Shown here in pieces: positions 1 to 5,342 of a stretch of 14,235 bases of DNA (position 1 is its first letter; the number at the start of each line of letters is the position of its first letter). The notes under the pieces are model-generated. The model was not told the DNA's origin and ran no database searches. It worked only from the letters and a program-made list of their open reading frames with translations. Made by a program: the position numbers and the translations under genes. Source of the stretch: JAQICJ01 sp041686345 (GTDB lineage: Bacteria; Myxococcota_A; Polyangia; HGW-17); the NCBI GenBank assembly GCA_041686345.1, contig JAWLEA010000086.1:1-14235 (forward strand). Reading direction: 5' to 3'.

Positions 1-72
1 GAGGTCTGCCCGGTCCGGGAGGTCTGCCCGGTCCGGGAGGTCTGCCCGGTCCGGGAGGTCTGCCTGGTCCGG
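1..72. repeat. 18-bp coding tandem repeat (4 visible copies)
   Basis: The unit gaggtctgcccggtccgg occurs at 1-18, 19-36 and 37-54 without change and at 55-72 with one substitution (t at 65). That change is synonymous in the minus-strand reading (Pro CCA for CCG). Each unit encodes PPGPGR. The unit is 14/18 G+C, far richer than its surroundings. The array touches the window edge, so its full copy number is unknown. Identical in-frame units suggest recent expansion and possible length variation between strains. Confidence 0.95.
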
Positions 73-382
73 GAGGCACGCTTTGAGGTTGCCTTTGAAA
101 AACAAATCTCAATTTTGTTTTGCCGCTTTTTATAATTTCTCCATTCTGAAGAGGATGTTCTTTTACTTTGGTTCCGTTAACTTTGGTACCATTTCCACTG
201 CCCAAATCCTTCAAAATAAATCCGTTTGCCGATCTTAATATTTGAAAGTGTTTTCGAGAACAAGTGAGATCTGATAAAACAAAATCGCAATCTGTACCTC
301 GCCCCACCAAAGCATTATTCTTAAGAGGAAATTTTTTACCTTTGTCTTTTCCTTCTATAACTTCTAGTAATGGACCACTCAT
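1..382 (-). CDS. FHA-domain protein with PPGPGR repeat tail (3' end outside window)
   Basis: The protein starts with ATG at 382, preceded at good spacing by an AGAGGA Shine-Dalgarno; 127 codons are visible before the window edge. Residues about 5-95 form a forkhead-associated domain, a phosphothreonine-binding module. The conserved GR is at 27-28, SRKH at 42-45 and GSGNGT at 61-66, the expected peptide-contacting positions. From residue 103 the chain becomes PPGPGR hexapeptides, four visible and still running at the edge. This is a Pro/Gly/Arg linker that is probably disordered. Glycine spacing does not follow the collagen G-X-Y rule. It lies downstream of the cpaB-tadBC-FHA operon in the same direction but is separated by 509 bp with repeats, so it probably has its own promoter. 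The FHA fold call is secure. The partner, the C-terminal domain and the cell role are unknown. Confidence 0.85.
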   Translation of the reverse strand, partial: MSGPLLEVIEGKDKGKKFPLKNNALVGRGTDCDFVLSDLTCSRKHFQILRSANGFILKDLGSGNGTKVNGTKVKEHPLQNGEIIKSGKTKLRFVFQRQPQSVPPGPGRPPGPGRPPGPGRPPGPGRP

Positions 383-432
383 TTTAATTAATCCTCTTCT
401 CCAGGAAATAAATAGTTCTCTTTTTTAATTGC

Positions 433-462
433 CTTACAACTGACCATAAACAAGAAAGTCAA
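433..462 (-). promoter_or_regulatory. Possible sigma70-type promoter for the PPGPGR FHA gene
   Basis: On the minus strand TTGACT (462-457) is followed after 18 bp by TGTAAG (438-433), which match the consensus at 5/6 and 4/6. It would start transcription roughly 45 nt before the ATG at 382. This is a pattern match in AT-rich DNA, so it is weak evidence on its own. Confidence 0.3.
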
Positions 463-520
463 TTGCAATTTTTACAAATGTAAAAGTAAGAACCAAATAA
501 ATTTTTAATTTCTGTTTAAA

Positions 521-663
521 GTTTCCACCTGTAAAAACAGATAGAATTTTATTTCGTTTGCTCAATCGTAACTTCTTGAAATAATTTCTACCAAGTTTAC
601 GAAGTTACTTTTGACATCTGAAACAAACTTATTAGTCAGTTAATAACCCCATTTTGGGATAAC
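521..663. repeat. Short palindromic MITE-like element, copy A
   Basis: This is the most divergent of three copies. It shares with copy B the core cgtaacttcttgaaata and, further on, cgaagttact followed by acatctga and caaactt (15/21 identical over 610-630 against 835-855). The internal stem is perfect here: gtaacttc (568-575) against gaagttac (601-608). The right end, ttttgggataac, is followed by TA (664-665) and resembles the right ends of B and C with a short deletion. The left end (gtttccacct) is placed by analogy and is uncertain. No reading frame is present. Confidence 0.6.
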
Positions 664-730
664 TAAAATACTAACTGATTTTATACTTAAAACCACATTC
701 TTGCAAATATCTAAAAGTAATAGTCAGTTT

Positions 731-892
731 GTTCCTGTCCCAAAAAGGAAAGTTGCCGTCTGAGTAAGTCATTTGAATTGATCTGCTTTGTCATAACTTC
801 TTGAAATAGTGTAAACTATGTCTGCGAAGTTACTCCGCACATCTGAGGCAAACTTCTTCACCATCCAAAAACACCACTTCTGGGATGGAAAC
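731..892. repeat. Short palindromic MITE-like element, copy B
   Basis: Copy B aligns with copy C at about 93 of the first 120 positions by hand count (731-850 against 8782-8901), ungapped. The left end gttcctgtccc is an imperfect inverted match (8/11) of the right end gggatggaaac. Nested stems are taacttc (794-800)/gaagtta (826-832) and atagt (806-810)/actat (815-819). The right end is followed by TA at 893-894. The left flank is TT, perhaps a decayed TA. It abuts the FHA gene so closely that its last base is part of that gene's stop codon. It is non-coding. Confidence 0.75.
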
Positions 893-2298
893 TAGTTAGA
901 TAAATATGATTTAATTTCTGACTTCAATTTTTGTCTGCGTAAATCACTGGGCAAAAATTTGATTAATTCTTTTTCGAGCTTAACTTTTGCCTTTTGTCTC
1001 TCTTTTTTATTTGTGTATCTTGAAGCATGAACAATTGTCGCTCTGCAACTTCTGAATACATTGTCCAGCTCTCTGTTGATAATATTGATGGTTCTTATAC
1101 TATCCTTATACATAGCCTGCAATCTGCCGTTTTTATCGTCGCTAAAATCTACCCTCTCAAGCAAATCTATTACTCTGTTAAATTTTTTGAGAGCATTTTT
1201 GTAATTTTTGGGACTCAATTCTCGATTTTCAAAACTCTGTTTCGCAATTGTATAATTTTTCTCAGCTTCTTCAATGTTGGGTTTTGGCAAAGCAGTCGTA
1301 ATGATTCTGATGTAAAAAACCAACCAGTATTCGGTTTTGTTGCCCTGTTTGAGTCTTTCATCCGTATTATAGAGATTTCTGAATTCGACAACATTTTTAC
1401 CGACTTTTAGATCCACATTCGGATTCTTTTTGGCTGCTCGATACAAATCGATAGTATAATTATATTTTGGTTTATTGGGAGGAGCCCAATCGGCATATTG
1501 AATTCTCTTGCCATTGAGGAGGATTTCTACTTCTTTATCCTTTTCTATCATTCCGGCTGCATAAGACATTACTACCCTGGTATTATCGATAGCGACATCG
1601 AATGATATTTTCAGACTTTTTTTGTGAGGAGTGCAATTGGAACAATACCCATAGTAATTATTCAAAAAACCTTTCCAGTATTTTTCATTGTAGTGAACAA
1701 CATAATCACTTTGATCCTCAACTTTTTTCTTGGTGATTTTTCCGGAAGAAAGCATGGAAGTTACTCCCCAGAACAAGAGAATAAAAAAGAGTGATACTCC
1801 TGCTATAATATAGGCTTTGCCCTGCTTTGTTTCCCAGAGGTTATCGATTTTTTCCAGAATATTTACATCTTTGGTTTCGTGATCCAGCTTATTGCACTGT
1901 TTTTGTGAAAGTTGAACAACCTGAGTAGGATCACCGGCTGAATCAATATCAAGATTTGAAAACATGAGGTTTACAACACCGGTGGTAATATAATCACCAT
2001 CTTTCAAAACCTCAGGCTCCATGAGAACCTTGCCGTTTAATCTGGTTCCGTTGGAAGAACCAAGATCTTCGACCAGAAAAACCCCTCTTTTACCCCATAC
2101 TCTTGCATGATTTCTGGAAATACTGTTATCAATAATTACAATTGAGTTATCATCTGTTCTGCCAATAGTAGCTTCTGTTTCAAAGTGATATTCTTCCCCT
2201 CTGTGTCTTCCATCCTGGATAGTAAGAACGAAGCCGAAGGATTCTTGTTTTTGTTTTTTTTTTGAATTCAAATTGTAGTGCTTTTTACGTCTTCCCAT
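892..2298 (-). CDS. Membrane-anchored FHA protein of the Tad locus
   Basis: I chose ATG 2298 (468 aa): it lies one base after the tadC stop and has GGAGGGGG six bases upstream. An upstream GTG at 2319 would overlap tadC and bury that site. Residues 1-18 are Lys/Arg-rich. Residues 22-115 form an FHA domain (GR 46-47, SRNH 61-64, GSSNGT 80-85). A membrane helix spans about 162-184. The rest should be periplasmic if the FHA domain is cytoplasmic. It contains C219-S-N-C222, a beta-rich stretch (about 228-335, with LNGKRI at 261-266) and a helical TPR-like end (about 342-460). Inferred role: a sensor or scaffold linking phosphothreonine signals to the Tad platform encoded just upstream. I do not recognise the C-terminal region as a named family. 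Certain as an FHA/membrane protein; the function is inferred. Confidence 0.9.
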   Translation of the reverse strand: MGRRKKHYNLNSKKKQKQESFGFVLTIQDGRHRGEEYHFETEATIGRTDDNSIVIIDNSISRNHARVWGKRGVFLVEDLGSSNGTRLNGKVLMEPEVLKDGDYITTGVVNLMFSNLDIDSAGDPTQVVQLSQKQCNKLDHETKDVNILEKIDNLWETKQGKAYIIAGVSLFFILLFWGVTSMLSSGKITKKKVEDQSDYVVHYNEKYWKGFLNNYYGYCSNCTPHKKSLKISFDVAIDNTRVVMSYAAGMIEKDKEVEILLNGKRIQYADWAPPNKPKYNYTIDLYRAAKKNPNVDLKVGKNVVEFRNLYNTDERLKQGNKTEYWLVFYIRIITTALPKPNIEEAEKNYTIAKQSFENRELSPKNYKNALKKFNRVIDLLERVDFSDDKNGRLQAMYKDSIRTINIINRELDNVFRSCRATIVHASRYTNKKERQKAKVKLEKELIKFLPSDLRRQKLKSEIKSYLSN

Positions 2299-2299
2299 T

Positions 2300-3178
2300 T
2301 TATACACCCCCTCCGCCACTCATGAATGAATAGACAATGGGACCAAAAAGCACCATGAAAACAGTTGGGAAAATACACGCAACCAAAGGAAAAAGTATTT
2401 TTACAGGAGCTTCATTTGCCTTTTTCTCTGCAAGTTGAGTACGATCTATTCGCATCTGAACAGATTGAATTCTTAGAATTTTACCTAGAGAAGTACCCAT
2501 TCTGTCAGCTTGCACCAAGTTGGTAACAAAAGCTGTAACCGGCCCGATTTGAACCCTTTTCGCCATATTACGCAAAGCTTCTTCTCTGGTGCGTCCCATC
2601 CTGATTTCAGATAACATAAGAGAAAATTCTTCGGTAAGAGGCCCCTCTTTGGCCTTATCAATAACTGTTTTTATGGCCGCCTGAAAATCAAGCCCGGCTT
2701 CAACAGACAGAGTGAGCAAATCCAAAGCATAAGGGAAACTGCGGACAATCTTTTTTTGACGTCTTTTTATTTTATCCCGGAGCCATTGGTAAGGAAATAA
2801 GAACCCCAAAACCCCGACAATAATTGAATAAGCAAGCCTGACCTCAAAGAAATTAAATAAAACCAGAGCAAAAAGAGTAAAACCCAGTGCAGAGATTTCT
2901 TGATAAACAGTGAACTCTTCTACTGTCAAGTCATCATCACCCATGGCAATAAATTTCCATTTCATCTTTTCTCGATATGCTTCGCTGAAAAACCTCGACT
3001 GGGCTGCTCCCAATTTGCGAATGAAAATTTTCTGGGCGGTTTTGGCAACAGAATCACCCTCATCAGCTTCGTCTGAAGCTTGATCCATAAGTTGTTTTGG
3101 ATAAAGCCCGATAAAAGCAAGAAAAATTGCTCCTCCGGAGAAAATTACTGCAACTAAAATTAAAGTTGAACTACTCAT
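2300..3178 (-). CDS. tadC: Tad/Flp pilus inner-membrane platform protein TadC
   Basis: This 292-aa protein carries a type II secretion system F (GspF-like) domain, as in TadC, which pairs with TadB as the inner-membrane platform of Flp/Tad pili. Membrane segments are near residues 5-25, paired helices at about 95-130, and 262-286. The cytoplasmic core carries the usual F-domain signatures: a GLDFQAA stretch near 163, LSEIRMGRTREEAL around 190 and ADRMGTSLGKIL around 225. It starts two bases after the tadB stop with no clear Shine-Dalgarno, so translation is probably coupled. It ends in a Gly-rich tail whose DNA serves as the next gene's ribosome site. Family assignment is strong. TadB and TadC are told apart by gene order and by the long N-terminal stretch before the F domain. 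Confidence 0.88.
   Translation of the reverse strand: MSSSTLILVAVIFSGGAIFLAFIGLYPKQLMDQASDEADEGDSVAKTAQKIFIRKLGAAQSRFFSEAYREKMKWKFIAMGDDDLTVEEFTVYQEISALGFTLFALVLFNFFEVRLAYSIIVGVLGFLFPYQWLRDKIKRRQKKIVRSFPYALDLLTLSVEAGLDFQAAIKTVIDKAKEGPLTEEFSLMLSEIRMGRTREEALRNMAKRVQIGPVTAFVTNLVQADRMGTSLGKILRIQSVQMRIDRTQLAEKKANEAPVKILFPLVACIFPTVFMVLFGPIVYSFMSGGGGV
2307..2314 (-). promoter_or_regulatory. Ribosome binding site deciding the FHA start
   Basis: GGAGGGGG lies inside the last codons of tadC (the Gly-rich tail) with its end eight bases before ATG 2298. It supports that ATG over the upstream in-frame GTG, and suggests translational coupling of the FHA gene to tadC. Confidence 0.75.
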
Positions 3179-3180
3179 AT

Positions 3181-4023
3181 TTACACATCAATATCAACAA
3201 TTTGATAGATCCAAAAAATGCCAATTGCTTCTGAAACAACGATAACTCCAATCATAATTTTGCCAAAATTTGAGGCCAGAAAGGGCCCCATAAGATCAGG
3301 ACGCATGAAATTAAGAACAACTCCCAGAAAAAAAGGCATCAAGCCTACAACCCAAGCCTGCATTTTCCCTTGGGAGGTAAGAGCAGCGATCTTGCCTTCA
3401 AGACGAAAACGCTCTCTAATTGTAGCAGCGATGATTTCGTACATTTCGGCCATGTTGCCGCCCAGTTTTCTGGAAACGTTGGTGGCTGTGACAACCAAAT
3501 CAAGATCTTCGGATTCAACTCTGCTATTGAGATTTTCCAAAGCTTCTTCCAGGGGAAGACCCAATTTGATTTCCTTGACAGTCAACTGAAACTCCTGACC
3601 CAAAGGTGCGGGCACTTCTCTTCCGATACTCTCAAGTCCTTGTTGTAAAGTCAAACCTGCTTTAAAAGCAGCTGAAAGTTGAGCCAAAGCATCCACAAGT
3701 TGTTTATCGAACTTTTTAACTCGATTTTTTCTGATAATTTTGATTCCCCAGAAAGGAACGATGAAACCCGCAACAAACAAAGCTATAGCACCAAATATGC
3801 CAAATATCACAAAACCGAGCAAAGCAAGAACAAAAGCAATAATCAAAGTAATTGTTACCAATTGGCCGGGAGTGATGAATAAAAACATATCACTCAAAGT
3901 GGCTGTTCCTTTGGTGGCATATTTGTCTTCATAAAGCTCAAGAGCTTTAGTTATGACACTGAAGACATAAAGAGTCAGGATCAGGGTTGAAACAAAAAAG
4001 AATAATACTGCAAATCCAAGCAT
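3181..4023 (-). CDS. tadB: Tad/Flp pilus inner-membrane platform protein TadB
   Basis: This 280-aa F-domain protein is the expected partner of TadC, forming the membrane platform on which the TadA ATPase acts in Flp pilus assembly. Hydrophobic segments are at about 2-24, 53-72, 73-95, 222-242 and 256-277. The cytoplasmic F domain between them includes LSAAFKAGLTLQQGL near 116, VKEIKLGLPLEEAL near 149 and RKLGGNMAEMYE near 185, the spacing and sequence typical of TadB. The ATG at 4023 follows the cpaB stop by 10 bases. The Shine-Dalgarno is poor. The length is slightly short for TadB, with no sign of truncation. The tadA ATPase gene that often precedes tadB is not here; cpaB is the direct neighbour. 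Confidence 0.9.
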   Translation of the reverse strand: MLGFAVLFFFVSTLILTLYVFSVITKALELYEDKYATKGTATLSDMFLFITPGQLVTITLIIAFVLALLGFVIFGIFGAIALFVAGFIVPFWGIKIIRKNRVKKFDKQLVDALAQLSAAFKAGLTLQQGLESIGREVPAPLGQEFQLTVKEIKLGLPLEEALENLNSRVESEDLDLVVTATNVSRKLGGNMAEMYEIIAATIRERFRLEGKIAALTSQGKMQAWVVGLMPFFLGVVLNFMRPDLMGPFLASNFGKIMIGVIVVSEAIGIFWIYQIVDIDV

Positions 4024-4033
4024 GTTTATTTAA

Positions 4034-4852
4034 CTATCTGCGATTGACGGGAATGTTTTTGCCAACACCGCGAAGAATTTTAATGGTATCAAGTGTTTGA
4101 ATTCTTTTCATTCTGAGTTTTTTTGCCCTCTCTCTGGTGAGAAGAGTCTTGAGAGTGGTCCAGGCTCTTTCTTCGATAAGACCTCGATCATCAGGATTTC
4201 TGAGAGTAAGAGTTATTTTGCCAATTTGCCGAGCCAAAACCAGCATTTCGGCTTCTCCCGGCATCATCAACAATGTAACAGTTTGAAATTTATTATCTTG
4301 AGAACCGGGATCATTAACCCCTTTTCCCTTATTACCGGTTTTTAGAACAATAATATTTTCCAAAATAGTAAGAGCAACCATCTGGGCGTTTTTGCCAGCC
4401 ATGTTCTGAAAAGTACCTATAATATCGACATGATCATTTTCACTGAGCCAATAACCTATGGAGGATGAAGGATTAACGGGAATTGTGATAGCTCGACCTC
4501 CTGCCCGCAATTTTTGACCCAAACTCAATTCTTTGGTCTGACCTTCGAGATTATGATAATAAATTGGCTGGCCCTTTTCAATGGCATGCATAATCAATTG
4601 ACGACGATTAAGTTCGAGATCACCTGGAGTTAACATAGACTCGGTATAATATCTGTCAGGGATATCACCTTCTTCAACTATATCAACCGTCAAAGGGGTG
4701 CGAGCCCTGATAGGCTGAGCTGCTACCAGAATTTTAGTTGTCGTCCATTTTTCACGAATCTTTCTCTGTTCGTTGCTGATAATTCGCTGAACAATATAAG
4801 CAGCCATAATGGCTAAAAGTACGGCAATAATAATTGGCGCTTTGCCTTTCAT
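4034..4852 (-). CDS. cpaB: Flp pilus assembly protein CpaB/RcpC
   Basis: This 272-aa protein has an N-terminal membrane anchor (about residues 5-24) and a periplasmic body. Residues about 40-100 form a SAF domain (ILVAAQPIRARTPLT near 41), and about 108-220 match the RcpC/CpaB region (RAITIPVNPSSSIGYWL, then HVDIIGTF). Known members sit in the periplasm and act with the Flp secretin. A basic tail (ERAKKLRMKR) and a final IKILRG stretch are also usual. ATG 4852 has AGGAG nine bases upstream. It is the first gene of a tight operon cpaB-tadB-tadC-FHA and has its own likely promoter. The family call is strong. No secretin gene (rcpA/cpaC) follows, as it often does elsewhere. Confidence 0.9.
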   Translation of the reverse strand: MKGKAPIIIAVLLAIMAAYIVQRIISNEQRKIREKWTTTKILVAAQPIRARTPLTVDIVEEGDIPDRYYTESMLTPGDLELNRRQLIMHAIEKGQPIYYHNLEGQTKELSLGQKLRAGGRAITIPVNPSSSIGYWLSENDHVDIIGTFQNMAGKNAQMVALTILENIIVLKTGNKGKGVNDPGSQDNKFQTVTLLMMPGEAEMLVLARQIGKITLTLRNPDDRGLIEERAWTTLKTLLTRERAKKLRMKRIQTLDTIKILRGVGKNIPVNRR

Positions 4853-4876
4853 TATATTTGTCTCCTGTGTCTGAAT

Positions 4877-4895
4877 CTTTTTCTTGAAGAAAAAG
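4877..4895. repeat. Perfect 9-bp palindrome in the cpaB leader
   Basis: The 19-mer ctttttcttgaagaaaaag has nine matched bases on each side of a central g. It overlaps the transcription start predicted for cpaB (about 4891) and lies 25 bp upstream of the ATG. It could be a regulator-binding site or an AU-rich RNA hairpin. It lacks the GC stem and position of a usual terminator. Confidence 0.6.
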
Positions 4896-4897
4896 AA

Positions 4898-4927
4898 ATT
4901 ACAAAATTAACATAACCGTGTTTTGAA
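4898..4927 (-). promoter_or_regulatory. Probable promoter of the cpaB-tadB-tadC-FHA operon
   Basis: On the minus strand TTCAAA (4927-4922) is followed after 18 bp by TGTAAT (4903-4898), matching the sigma70 consensus at 4/6 and 5/6. The predicted start would give a leader of about 40 nt before ATG 4852. This is a pattern match, though the position is right and it is flanked by palindromes. Confidence 0.4.
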
Positions 4928-4937
4928 AAAATAATCT

Positions 4938-4968
4938 ATTACTGGTGAAACACTAAAATATCAGTAAT
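4938..4968. repeat. 7-bp inverted repeat upstream of cpaB promoter
   Basis: The arms attactg (4938-4944) and cagtaat (4962-4968) are perfect and separated by 17 bp. They sit 11 bp upstream of the proposed -35 box of cpaB, a usual place for an activator site. A chance match in AT-rich sequence is possible. Confidence 0.4.
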
Positions 4969-4981
4969 TGACAAAATGGTC

Positions 4982-4999
4982 ACCGGAATTTAATCCGGT
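4982..4999. repeat. Hairpin accgga-6-tccggt
   Basis: Perfect 6-bp GC-containing arms surround a six-base loop. No good T-run follows on either strand, so it is not a standard intrinsic terminator. It could be a regulatory site upstream of cpaB or a weak stop for leftover priA transcripts. Confidence 0.4.
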
Positions 5000-5241
5000 T
5001 TAAAAATAATAGCAAAGATATTGCGGACAACAACCTGAAAGATAATTTGAACCAGAGGCTGTTTTTTAAATCAAACTGAAAGTCGGGTAAATAATACTGT
5101 AAAATGTTCTTTTTAATTGAAATTCCAAATGACAGTTTTAACAACAGATAAATTCTGGAACCTGATAAACTTCGGAATAGATGATATCTCAAGTGTGATA
5201 GCACGTCAAATCAGAAATTTGCAAACTGCTTCTTTTACAAT

Positions 5242-5268
5242 AAAAAAACGGTTTTATCTTCAAAAACC
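5242..5268 (-). terminator. Intrinsic terminator of the galU-priA unit
   Basis: On the minus strand GGTTTT, a seven-base loop and AAAACC are followed by G and then seven Ts. It begins about 75 nt beyond the priA stop. The stem is short and AT-rich but the U-run is strong and the position is right. Confidence 0.55.
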
Positions 5269-5342
5269 AAAGCCATAATCTGATACATGATTGCCGACTA
5301 TGTCTGAATCATACTTCTTTCCCGTTCAAACACCCATATTCT

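Larger units (their letters stand above)
383..891. other. Non-coding region between the two FHA genes
   Basis: These 509 bp hold no convincing gene. They contain a possible promoter for the downstream FHA gene and two tandem copies of a short palindromic element (521-663 and 731-892). A 9-mer, tagtcagtt, occurs at 633-641 and again at 721-729. Inverted arms tcagtta (636-642) and taactga (672-678) bridge the end of the first copy. The rest is plain AT-rich sequence. Confidence 0.7.
4853..5342. other. Non-coding region between priA and cpaB
   Basis: These 490 bp hold no supported gene. Going toward cpaB they contain an intrinsic terminator for priA, a 6-bp GC-containing hairpin, a 7-bp inverted repeat, a probable promoter and an AT-rich palindrome in the cpaB leader. 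The stretch from about 5000 to 5240 shows only a weak hydrophobic reading frame that I reject, and no clear copy of the palindromic element found elsewhere in the window. Confidence 0.7.

Noticed and set aside
1..72. CRISPR array or collagen-like repeat
   Set aside because: The 18-bp units are directly adjacent without spacers and are in frame. Glycine does not occur at every third residue, so neither fits.
1027..1410. 127-codon plus-strand frame opposite the FHA gene
   Set aside because: It lies wholly antisense to a well-supported gene and has no ribosome site or family resemblance. Other antisense frames opposite priA, galU, tadB, pilC and pilS were rejected for the same reason.
2299..2319. 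Longer FHA protein starting at GTG 2319
   Set aside because: It would overlap tadC by 20 bases and place the strong GGAGGGGG site inside the coding region. ATG 2298 fits that site and the one-base gap.
4982..4999. Intrinsic terminator
   Set aside because: The stem is good but no T-run follows on either strand. The structure at 5242-5268 fits a priA terminator better.
4980..5204. 74-codon minus-strand frame rich in Leu, Ser and Phe
   Set aside because: It starts at a GTG with no Shine-Dalgarno, has no recognisable motif, ends inside a hairpin, and looks like AT-rich non-coding DNA read as hydrophobic codons.
5285..5325. Fourth copy of the palindromic element
   Set aside because: Only a 10-base match (actatgtctg) to copy B was found, without the stems or the ends.
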